In this document: piece by piece, positions 31,448 to 39,900 of the stretch
Numbering within the stretch: the first letter of the stretch is position 1
How the letters are laid out: every line of letters begins with the position of its first letter
From: Paraburkholderia sejongensis
Lineage (GTDB): Bacteria; Pseudomonadota; Gammaproteobacteria; Burkholderiales; Burkholderiaceae
Assembly: GCF_020880815.1 (NCBI RefSeq)
Contig: NZ_JAJITD010000031.1
Span: forward strand, 1-41,020
Length of the DNA: 41,020 nucleotides
Reading direction: 5' to 3'
The notes under the pieces: model-generated
What the model saw: only the letters and a program-made list of their open reading frames with translations
The model's database searches: none
Told to the model about the DNA's origin: nothing
Program-made: the position numbers and the translations under genes

Positions 31448-32230
31448 ATGAAAGCCATGCTTGCAACCCTGACGATTGCGCTGCTCGCCGCCGCGTCCGG
31501 CAGCGCAATCGCCAAGGAATGGTCGACCGTGAAGTTCGGCGTCGACGCGAGCTATCCGCCGTTCGAATCGAAAGCCGCCGACGGCAAACTGGTCGGCTTC
31601 GACATCGATCTCGGCAATGAGATTTGCCGGCGCCTGAACGCGAAATGCGTGTGGGTCGAAAATTCGTTCGACGGCATGATTCCCGCGCTGAAAGGGCGCA
31701 AATTCGACGGCGTGCTGTCGACGATGTCGATGACGCCCGCGCGTCAGACGCAGATCGCGTTCTCGTCGAAGGTGTTCCGGATTCCGACCCGGCTGGTGGC
31801 GAAGCAGGGCGCGGCGATCGAGCCGACGCCCGCGGCGCTGAAGGGCAAGCGGATCGGCGTCGAGCAGGGCTCGATTCAGGAAACCTATGCGAAGACCTAC
31901 TGGGAGCCGGCCGGTGCGGTGATCGTGCCGTATCAGGACCAGGATCTGGTCTATTCGGATCTGCTGGCCGGGCGCATCGATGCATCGTTGCAGAACGCGG
32001 TGCAGGCCGAGATCGGTTTCCTGCGCACCGCGCGCGGCAAGGATTTCGCGTTTGCCGGCCAGCCGCTGTACGACGCGAAAACGCTCGGCAGCGGGACCGC
32101 GATCGGTCTGCGCAAGGAAGATACCGAGCTGCAAGCGAAAATCGACAAGGCCATCGCCGATATGCGTGCGGACGGCACCTACGAGCGCATCGCGAAGAAA
32201 TATTTCGACTTCGACGTATACGGGCAGTAA
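31448..32230 (+). CDS. Polar amino-acid ABC transporter substrate-binding protein (LAO/HisJ-like)
   Basis: The 260-residue precursor has a signal peptide (MKAMLATLTIALLAAASGSA, cleaved after AIA). The mature family 3 solute-binding fold shows KFGVDASYPPFESK, LVGFDIDLGNEICRRL, NSFDGMIPALKGRKFDGVLS and the late GTAIGLRKEDTELQAKIDKA. These are hallmarks of the lysine/arginine/ornithine and histidine-binding group. The ribosome site aaagga is 6 bases upstream. No permease or ATPase gene is adjacent, so it is an orphan that must use components encoded elsewhere. It is length-typical. Confidence 0.9.
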   Translation: MKAMLATLTIALLAAASGSAIAKEWSTVKFGVDASYPPFESKAADGKLVGFDIDLGNEICRRLNAKCVWVENSFDGMIPALKGRKFDGVLSTMSMTPARQTQIAFSSKVFRIPTRLVAKQGAAIEPTPAALKGKRIGVEQGSIQETYAKTYWEPAGAVIVPYQDQDLVYSDLLAGRIDASLQNAVQAEIGFLRTARGKDFAFAGQPLYDAKTLGSGTAIGLRKEDTELQAKIDKAIADMRADGTYERIAKKYFDFDVYGQ

Positions 32231-32238
32231 CGGCGGTT

Positions 32239-32279
32239 CGGCCACGACCGGCCGCAATCGGCCGCACCCGGCCCCGGCC
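32239..32279. repeat. CGGCC repeated on a 10-base period
   Basis: Just after the binding-protein stop, CGGCC starts at 32239, 32249, 32259 and 32269, exactly 10 bases apart, with one further copy at 32275. The spacers differ. The 10-base period matches one helical turn, and inverted pairs (CGGCC/GGCCG) could also fold into hairpins. It may be a terminator-like structure or a chance GC-rich repeat. Confidence 0.5.
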
Positions 32280-32385
32280 TGGCGCTCGCGCGGGCCGACA
32301 TCTACACTTGACTGATACCCGTTCGAAGCCGCAGCCGCAGCCGTGCTGCGCCCGCCGGCGCGGCCCGCAGCGAGGAGGCACCGAC

Positions 32386-32745
32386 ATGCACGGCTATCAG
32401 ATCACCTTTTTTACCCAACAGGCGCGCAGCCATCACGGCAAGCCGCTCGCGGACTGGCTCGTGCGTCTGGCGAGCGAACTCGATCTGAGCGGCGCGACCG
32501 TGATTCCAGCGTGCGAGGGCGTCGGCCGTCATCACCGGATTCATTCCGCGCACTTCTTCGAACTCGCGGATCAGCCGCTGTCGGTCGTAATGGTGGTGAC
32601 CAACGACGAAGCGCGCCGCCTGTTCGAACGGCTGCGAGCCGAGCGGCTGCAGCTGTTCTACGTGAAGACGGCGGCCGAGTTCGGGGTCGTCGGCGAAGAC
32701 GAGCCGCGCGACGACGCGGACAGCGTCAACATTGCGCGCGACTAG
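32386..32745 (+). CDS. DUF190 family protein
   Basis: The 119-residue protein follows DUF190: GYQITFFTQQARSHHGKPLA near the start, LASELDLSGATVIPACEGVG, HFFELADQPLSVVMVVTNDE, and a C-terminal LFYVKTAAEFGVVG. The fold is PII-like (ferredoxin-like, with a flexible loop). Many relatives sit beside CrcB fluoride channels, but no crcB gene is adjacent here. A gaggagg ribosome site 8 bases upstream supports ATG 32386. Function unknown; possibly a small signal or ion sensor. Confidence 0.8.
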   Translation: MHGYQITFFTQQARSHHGKPLADWLVRLASELDLSGATVIPACEGVGRHHRIHSAHFFELADQPLSVVMVVTNDEARRLFERLRAERLQLFYVKTAAEFGVVGEDEPRDDADSVNIARD

Positions 32746-32802
32746 CGGGTGACGAGCGGGTGACCAGCGCGTCATCAACGCGCAACCCGCAACCCGCAAC
32801 CC
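32744..32802. repeat. Short tandem repeats between convergent genes
   Basis: The 11-base unit agcgggtgacg occurs twice in a row from 32744 (second copy ends in c). A little further the heptamer gcaaccc is repeated three times at 32782-32802. Both sit in the 86-base gap between DUF190 and DUF2252 genes. They look like slippage products and may vary in copy number among strains. Confidence 0.6.
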
Positions 32803-32831
32803 GCGTGCGACGGGAACCTCAAACCGCCCAT

Positions 32832-34244
32832 TCACGCGACGAAGTCAGCCGCCATATCCGCGTCGGTGCGTGCTTCGAGCCGGCCGCTGCGGCACGCGTC
32901 GCGGAATCGTTCGTAATCCTGCTCGACCTGGTCCGCGTACGCGCGCGAGTACAGCACCAGCGCTTCGGTCATCTGTTCGCCATTGCCGAGATAGCCGTCG
33001 ATCTCGGTCGCGACGCCGCCCGCTTTCGCGTGGGCACGCGCGAGGACCCAGCCGCACACCGCCGCGTATTGCCTGAAGGTCTCCTTCGCGAACAGCTCGA
33101 GGGTCGCGGAGATCTTCATGTCGCGCAGCTGGCGGCCGTAGATCGCGCGCCCGAACGGGCCGGTGGTCCAGCCGAGGAACGGATCGCTCGCGCCCTGCAT
33201 CAGCCGCTGTCCGTCGACCACGCGCTGCCCTTGGTGCTTCGGCCCGCGCGCCTTGAAGAAGCGCGACACGACCGAAGTCGACGCCTCCTTGAACTGGATG
33301 AACAACGGCTTCTCGTGCTGATCGACCATCAGCAGAATCAGGCAGCGCGTGCCGACGCTGCCGACCCCGACTACCTTGAACGCCATGTCGTGCATCGTGA
33401 AGTGATCGAGCAGCGTACGGCGCACCGTGCCGAGCGATCTCAGATAGCTGTCGTAGAGCGGCTGCATCAACGTGCGCCAGTCGCCGAGGCCGAGCCAGTC
33501 GTCGTCGTGCGTAAACAGCGTGTTTTTGCCGTGCACGTGGAACACGGTCGGCGGCGCGTCGCGAATCTGCCAGATCCCTTCGCGGCGGCTCGCAAGCTTG
33601 GGCAGGATCGTTTCGTGAGTGCGGCGCGACGCGCGCGAGATGCCGTCGCGGATCCGGCTGCGTGCATCGGCGGTCGGCGACAGCTCTTCAAGACGCGCGA
33701 ACGTGATCAGCTCGCACCACAGTTCGAGCGGACTCATCTGCGAGTACTCGGCGGTCCAGTGCTGATAGCTCATCACCGCCTCCGCGACGACGTCGTCGGC
33801 GAGCCGGTCGCCGTGGCCGAGATGCCGTACGGCGATGTAGAGACTCGCGGTCAGGCGCTTGAGATCCCACTCCCACGGCCCGATCGCGGTTTCGTCGAAG
33901 TCGTTGATGTCGAACACGAGCGAGCGCTCGGGCGTCGCGAAGCCGCCGAAATTCATCAGATGGCAATCGCCGCAGATCTGGAAATGAAAGCCGCTGTTCG
34001 CAGTGGCCGCGAGATCGTGGGCCTGAATGATCGCGCTGCCGCGAAAGAAAGTGAACGGCGACGCGAGCATGCGGCCGTAGCGCAGCGGCACCAGCGTCGA
34101 GACGCGGCCGTGGCTGCTTTCGCGCAGCAGCCGTACCGGATCGCGATCGACGTTGCCGATCGCGGCATGGGCGCTGCGAGGGGTGTTCTTACGGGCGGAG
34201 CGGCCGTGCGCGCTGCGATCGGCGAGTGTTTCGGGTGGCGTCAT
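32832..34244 (-). CDS. DUF2252 family protein
   Basis: The 470-residue cytoplasmic protein has DUF2252 features: RYGRMLASPFTFFRGSA, FQICGDCHLMNFGGFATPER, LVFDINDFDETAIGPWEWDL and FIQFKEASTSVVSRF. The D-H-N-F and DxNDFDE blocks resemble the catalytic and metal loops of kinase-like phosphotransferases, so it may be an atypical kinase fold; this is my inference, and no function is established. It stands alone, convergent with the DUF190 gene. The basic N-terminus (first 35 residues) is poorly conserved in composition. Confidence 0.85.
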   Translation of the reverse strand: MTPPETLADRSAHGRSARKNTPRSAHAAIGNVDRDPVRLLRESSHGRVSTLVPLRYGRMLASPFTFFRGSAIIQAHDLAATANSGFHFQICGDCHLMNFGGFATPERSLVFDINDFDETAIGPWEWDLKRLTASLYIAVRHLGHGDRLADDVVAEAVMSYQHWTAEYSQMSPLELWCELITFARLEELSPTADARSRIRDGISRASRRTHETILPKLASRREGIWQIRDAPPTVFHVHGKNTLFTHDDDWLGLGDWRTLMQPLYDSYLRSLGTVRRTLLDHFTMHDMAFKVVGVGSVGTRCLILLMVDQHEKPLFIQFKEASTSVVSRFFKARGPKHQGQRVVDGQRLMQGASDPFLGWTTGPFGRAIYGRQLRDMKISATLELFAKETFRQYAAVCGWVLARAHAKAGGVATEIDGYLGNGEQMTEALVLYSRAYADQVEQDYERFRDACRSGRLEARTDADMAADFVA

Positions 34245-34577
34245 CGTTTGCCTCTTGGCAATGCGGCGTTATTCAATTCGTTTGACTTACGACGTTTGAC
34301 TCACTACGCAAAACCTTGCCTGCACGGGCGCCGGCGGGGCGCGTGCCGTGTTTGTTGGCAACTCTAGCGTGTCCGTGCGCTTATTGCCATAGTGCGGCGC
34401 GCGTGACGTGCGAGGCTGTCATACCGGGGCAAAAGCCGGCACAGGGCGGGGCGCGTCGGCGTGGGTACGCACGTTGGAGCGTGGGTGCGTGGCGAGCGGC
34501 GCGGGACGCATCGGCGCATGGGCACGCTCGATGCTCGATTTCATCGGTGTAAGCAGACAACCGAAGGAGAGCGAATC
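34245..34577. other. Intergenic region, nothing recognised
   Basis: This 333-base stretch lies between the divergent DUF2252 and lipoprotein genes and should contain both promoters. I see no gene, no strong dyad and no well-spaced -35/-10 pair. The longer open frames there lack ribosome sites and family features. The only clear signal is the ribosome site gaaggaga (34563-34570) of the next gene. Confidence 0.4.
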
Positions 34578-34859
34578 ATGCGACAGAGAGTGGCAACGCT
34601 GATCGCGCTGGGGGCGCTTGTGTCGATCGCGGGCGTGTCCGGCTGCAAGCGCGCGGACGATAACGGCCAGCAGCCGCTGAGCCAGGGCAGCAGCGGCGTG
34701 ATGAGCAATTCGGCGAGTGCGAGGGGCACGCCGGGCGATAGCGATGCGGCCAATCGCGCGAACGCTCAGGCCAGTGCGGCGGCCAGCGCGACGCCGGCGG
34801 TCAGCGGCGCCGCGGCCGTTCACAGTACGCCCGCGAGCGGCGCGTCAGCGACACAGTAA
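34578..34859 (+). CDS. Small Ala/Ser-rich lipoprotein
   Basis: The 93-residue precursor has a lipoprotein signal peptide: MRQRVATLIALGALVSIAGV followed by the lipobox VSGC with Cys23. Asp is not at +2 (KR follows), so outer-membrane sorting is expected. The mature part is low-complexity, rich in Ala, Ser, Gly and Thr, with no domain I know. The ribosome site gaaggaga lies 7 bases before ATG 34578, and longer upstream readings lack one. Possibly a stress or envelope-associated protein; function unknown. Confidence 0.75.
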   Translation: MRQRVATLIALGALVSIAGVSGCKRADDNGQQPLSQGSSGVMSNSASARGTPGDSDAANRANAQASAAASATPAVSGAAAVHSTPASGASATQ

Positions 34860-34899
34860 GACGGAACGGCTCAGTCCGACTGCGTCGAAACCGCGAAGG

Positions 34900-35334
34900 C
34901 TACTTCGGCGCCGCCTGCTGATCCTGCACATTGACCATCCACGGCACGCCGAAGCGGTCGGTCAGCATGCCGAAGCCGCTGGTCCAGAAGGTCTGCTGGA
35001 ACGGCATCATCACTTGCCCGCCGTCGGCCAGCGCATTGAAATATTTCTCGCCGGCCGCGTGATCTTCGACGGTGACCGACAGGCTGAAGCCCGCATGCAC
35101 CGCTTTGCCGCCCTCGCCGCAATCGCCATCCGACATCAGCAGGTGCGTAGTTCCGACGACGAGCGTCGCATGCATGATCTTGTCCGCGTGTTCGGGGGGC
35201 ACCGGCTGCGCCGGATTCGGCGGCGCGTCCTTCATGCGCAACTTCATCAGCTCCTGGGCGCCGAGTGCCGCGCGATAGAACGCAATGGCTTCCTCACAAC
35301 GGCCATTGAAGAAAAGATAGGGTTGGATTTCCAT
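34900..35334 (-). CDS. VOC-family protein, PhnB-like
   Basis: The 144-residue protein has the glyoxalase/VOC fold of the PhnB group: QPYLFFNGRCEEAIAFYRAA near the start, IMHATLVVGTTHLLMSD, and FWTSGFGMLTDRFGVPWMVN at the end. Members of this group are of unknown or varied function; despite the name there is no link here to phosphonate genes. It is a single gene, convergent with the lipoprotein gene, with 40 bases between the stops. Confidence 0.88.
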   Translation of the reverse strand: MEIQPYLFFNGRCEEAIAFYRAALGAQELMKLRMKDAPPNPAQPVPPEHADKIMHATLVVGTTHLLMSDGDCGEGGKAVHAGFSLSVTVEDHAAGEKYFNALADGGQVMMPFQQTFWTSGFGMLTDRFGVPWMVNVQDQQAAPK

Positions 35335-35533
35335 GCTGATCTCCGGGAACGGGGGCGAAGAAAAGACGGACGGATGACCGCCGGGCGGCGCATGAGCGGC
35401 CGCCGACGCCGGCTGATTCTAGCAGCGTGACATGGCGGGCGCATTACATTCAGAACTCCGATCTATTGTCGCGCCCGCAAGCCAGCCGCCCGCGTGAATC
35501 GGCCGATCGCGTTTCCCTGAAGGCGTCGTCCAG

Positions 35534-36355
35534 CTACAGCTTCGGCAGCCCCGGCTGCGGCCGCGCGAACGCGTAGCCCTGCGCCCAGGCCCGCGGGATC
35601 GCGGCGACCCACGCGGCCTGCTCAGGCGTTTCGACGCCTTCGATGATCGCCTGCGTGCCCAGGCCTTCGAGAATGCGTAACGCGCCGAGCATGATCTCGG
35701 TGGCCGAGCCCACGGCCGGCACGTGCTGCAGCAGTTCGCGTGCGAGCTTGACCGCGTCCACTTCGGTGCGGGTGAGGTCCAGCAGGCTCCATGAGCCGCA
35801 TCCGAAATCGTCGATCGCGATCCGGAAGCCGAGCGCACGCAGCCGGCGGATTTCTTCGACGAGGCCGTCGCACAGCGGCTGCGGTTCGGTTTCGAGCAAC
35901 TCGATCAGCAACGCTTCGGGCGCATGGCCGCGCGCGAGATAGCGGCTTTCGAGCAACTGGCGGAGCTTGCCGCCGAGCAGTTGCGACGGATAGACATTGA
36001 ACGACACGAAGCCGTTGCGGCGCGTTCCCGGCGACGCGCTGAGATCGGCGGCGATTTGCGCTACGACGAACGCGGTGGCCTCCCACGCGATCTCGCGGTC
36101 CTGCTCGAGTGTCTGAATGAACGCGCCGGGCCGCAGCCAACCACGCACCGGATGGTGCCAGCGCAACAGCGCTTCGGCCCCGACCGCCGAGGCGCCGCGC
36201 GCATCGACGACAGGCTGGTAAGCGAGCGTGAATTCGCGGTTGGCGAGGCCTTCCAGTACGCGGTTGCGCTGCCGCAACGACGGGGTGGAGGCGAGCTCGC
36301 CGCTGCGCAATGACGGGGTGGGGCGCGCAAGCTCCCGCAAGATGTTGAGGTCCAC
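35534..36355 (-). CDS. EAL-domain protein, putative cyclic-di-GMP phosphodiesterase
   Basis: The 273-residue protein consists almost entirely of an EAL domain (about 35-270). The residues for metal binding and catalysis are present: EALLRW, Asn in FVSFNVYPSQL, Glu in LLIELLETE, the pair in IDDFGCGS, Lys in VDAVKLARE, IEGVET and Gln in AQGYAFARP. There is no GGDEF, PAS or membrane segment, so it is a free-standing, probably active cytoplasmic hydrolase with a 34-residue variable N-terminus. It lies upstream of, and divergent from, the autotransporter gene; a link to surface adhesion is possible but unproven. Confidence 0.87.
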   Translation of the reverse strand: MDLNILRELARPTPSLRSGELASTPSLRQRNRVLEGLANREFTLAYQPVVDARGASAVGAEALLRWHHPVRGWLRPGAFIQTLEQDREIAWEATAFVVAQIAADLSASPGTRRNGFVSFNVYPSQLLGGKLRQLLESRYLARGHAPEALLIELLETEPQPLCDGLVEEIRRLRALGFRIAIDDFGCGSWSLLDLTRTEVDAVKLARELLQHVPAVGSATEIMLGALRILEGLGTQAIIEGVETPEQAAWVAAIPRAWAQGYAFARPQPGLPKL

Positions 36356-36925
36356 GCTCGTTGGTCGTTGAGATTGAATCGGACGTTTTGCGTCGCAAGC
36401 GCAACGCGGCGAGAGGGAGTCGTGACGCGCTGCGGAAAATCGCGCAATTGTCCGCGGACCGGTGCTGCGGGCCTATATGACAGGTCCTAAAAGGGTAGCG
36501 GGCAGAAGGGATTTAATTGTTAAATCGAGCGTATGTTTGATTATTCCACAGTGCGAAAAAAGGCAGTTCGGATTTCGAATCGTCTTATCCGTGCAAAGCT
36601 CATATGCGAAATGAGTGGTAAAGCGGGGGTTGCATGGAGTAAATGCCGTCTTAACAATATTGATCCTTTTTCACGTGCACAGGAAAGCATTCTTCAATGC
36701 GGACACGTACGCGTATGTGTAAATAAGAAGGCGGCGCGATTGCGTTTCGCAGCCAATGCCAGGATCCACATAGTGTTGCAACTACGAAAACGGATATTCA
36801 CGCCGACAGCGATGCGCTATTCTTTTCAGCGTGTCGATAATTCAAATGCGGCGATAGGATAAAAACATCTGAAAATCAACCCAAAAAATAGTGCGATGTC
36901 CTATCAACTTGCATAGGGGATAGTC
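36356..36925. other. AT-richer regulatory gap upstream of the autotransporter
   Basis: These 570 bases are clearly AT-richer than their surroundings, mainly 36480-36925. A 109-codon frame at 36533-36862 exists, but the product resembles no family, has no ribosome site and reads like random AT-rich sequence. The region most likely holds the promoters of the EAL and autotransporter genes and may be a site for nucleoid proteins of the H-NS type. The ribosome site agggga (36915-36920) of the autotransporter is clear; no confident -35/-10 pair was found. Confidence 0.4.
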
Positions 36926-39900
36926 GTGAATCGAGCCTATCGCAGTATCTGGAATGACGCGTTGGGTAGTTGGGTTGCCGTATCGGAGTTGGTTTCATCG
37001 CACTCGAAGCGGGGCGGGCGTTCCCGGCAGCGCGCGGCGCATATGCCGGATGCGCCCGACCGAGGCGCGCAATACGCCGCGTTTCGAAAACCGCTTGCCG
37101 AACATTATGGCTGCGGCCGGCCTTTACGCTCGCTATTGTTCGCGCAAGCCTCGAGTATGGCGTTTATGTCCGCGGCATTCGCGCAGGTGACCATTCCGGC
37201 CGGAACCGATATCGCCACCTATCTGAATAGCGGCACGAACTGGAGCGCGACCAACTACCAGTTCAACATCGGCGCGAATGCCACCTGGAATGCCGCCATC
37301 ACCGTGAATACCGCCGCGCATTCGACGCTGTCTCTTGACGGTGCCGGCAATACGATCACGCGCACCACTAGTAACCTCATTACGTACAACAGCTCGAGTA
37401 TCGATCAGAATTCGGTCACGCTGTCGAACATCAATTTCGGGCAAACCGCCAATTCCGGAACCGCGCTTTTCTATAACACCGGGGGAGCGCGGACCTCGAA
37501 TCTGTTTCTGAACAACGTAACGTTCAACGGGCTGCAGGGTGCATTCGGCAATATTTTTTATATGAGCGGCACGACCGGCAGCACGTTCATGAATATCACC
37601 GCCGGCACCGGTGCGAACGGCGTGACGTTCTCTAACAATGTGTCTTCCGGCGACGGCGCCGGGGTGATTTCGATGTACGCCGGCAACATGAATTTCTACG
37701 GCGATTACACGTTCAGCGGCAACCGGACCACCAATTATGGTGGCGCGATCTCGATGTACCAGAGCCCGGGCGTGATGACCTTTTACGGCACGACCGCTTT
37801 CAACAGCAATTATTCGACCACCTATTTCGGCGGCGCGATCGATATCTGGGGCGGCGCGTCGACGCTGACCTTCAATGGCGTCAGCACGTTTACCGGCAAC
37901 TACGTGAACACGACCGCCACGGGATCGGGCAACCCGCGCGGCGGCGCGATCAACATCGGCTATACGAGTCCGGGCAGCGGCGCGTCGGTCGTGCAATTCA
38001 ACGCCCCGGTCACGTTCGACAGCAATTACATCGTCTCGACCGGCTCAGGCGGGATTGCCTATGGCGGTGGGATCAGCGCGTTCGGCAACGGCGCGTCCTA
38101 CAACTATCAATACATTTTCAACGCCGCCGCGGTCTTCGAAAACAACTACGTCGTGAAGGCGGGCACCGGAAGCGGGGGCGGCTACGGCGGCGCGATCTAC
38201 TACGACGCGTCAGGCGCGCTGGTCAGCCTCACATCGGGCACGCAGTTTCTGAACAACTATGCATCGACCAGCGGCGGCGCGATCTACCTGCAGTCCGGCA
38301 CGATCACGATGAGCGCGCTGACCGACAACATCCTGTTTCAGGGTAACCGGCAGGGCGCGACCTTCGGCACGTCGGGCAACTACGCGCCGGTGATCGGCAC
38401 CGGTACGCCAAATGGGATCTACCTGGGCTCGTCGGGCAGTCTGAATCTGAACGCGAATGCCGGCTACCAGATCCAGTTTTACGATCCCGTCTCGTCGATT
38501 GCGGGCTCGACGGTGACCGTGACGAAGGCCGGCAATGGTGAGGCGATTTTTTATGGCGATAACGGCGCCACGACCAATTACGACTCGACGATCCAGGCGA
38601 ACACCACGGTCAGCGGCGGCTATTTCACGTTGGCCGACGGCGTCAATTACGGCAATACGTCGGGCGGCGTGTTCACGGTGACAACCGACAGCGCCGCCGG
38701 CACTGCCGGCACGGTGCGCGGCAGCGGCGGCTCGAGCCTGCGCGGGTTGACCTTCACCGTGCAGAGCGGCGGCACGGTGGAGGTCACCGACGGCACCTTC
38801 ACCGTCAACGTCGGCACGATCAACGTGCAAAGCGGCGGACAGTTCGCGGGCAACGGCACGCTGGCGGCAACCAGCAACATCAACCTCGCGGGTACGACGA
38901 TCGCGAACGTGAATGCGGGCGAGACGCTCAATATCAGCGGGCTGCTCGCGAACACCGGCGGAATCACCGTGCAGGGAGGCGGCACGCTCGCGCTATCGAA
39001 CGCGGGCAATACGTATACCGGCGCGACCACGGTGAGCGCCGGTTCGAGGCTGCTCGGCGGCGTCGCGAATGCGTTCGCGACGAGCGGCAGCGTGGCGGTC
39101 GACGGCACGCTCGATCTGAGCCAGAACAACCTGAATCAGACCGCGAACAATCTGTCGGGCAGCGGCTCGATCCTGCTCGGTTCGGCGACGCTGACCGCGG
39201 TGAACGGCGCGACCAACACGACGTATGCGGGCGCGTTGTCGGGCGCAGGTGTGCTCGATAAAACTGGCACGGGCGCGCTGACGCTGAGCGGTACGGCCAA
39301 CGACTACAGCGGCGGCACCACGATCGGTGCGGGTACGCTGATCGCGACCAATGGCGCGGCGCTCGGTAGCGGCGCGGTCAGCAACGCGGCGACGCTGCAA
39401 CTCGATTTCGCGGCGGACAGCACGCTCGCGAATCAGCTGACCGGCGCGGGTACGCTCAATAAAACCAGCACGGGCATCGCGACGCTGACCGGTTTGAATT
39501 CGACGCAAGGCGCCGTGACGGTCACGGCCGGCACGCTCGCATTCCAGCAGAACGGGGTGTTCGCGATCACCGGCGGCTTGACTACGAGCGGTGGCGCGAC
39601 CACGCAACTTGGCCCGAATTCGCAACTGACGCTCGGCGGTGTGTTGACACAGGCGGCTGGATCGACGCTGAACGTCGACGTTGGCGCGGGCAACGAGCCG
39701 CTGATCACTGCGGCATCGGCATCGCTGAACGGCACGTTGAACATCGCGAGTTTCGCGGGCGCGTTGCCGGCGTCGGCCAGCGTGCTGCCTTCCACGCAAT
39801 ACACGCTGATTCATACGACGGGCGGCATCACTGGCGACTTCAGCGCGTTCACGTTTGTCGGCTACGTGAACCCGGTCGACTATCTGACGCTGGGCGCGCA

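Noticed and set aside
32744..32802. Possible CRISPR-like repeats
   Set aside because: Units of 7 and 11 bases are directly adjacent without spacers; this is simple slippage repetition. No CRISPR array was seen anywhere in the window.
36533..36862. 109-codon plus-strand frame in the AT-rich gap
   Set aside because: No ribosome site, no family pattern, and random-looking composition; kept only as part of the intergenic entry.
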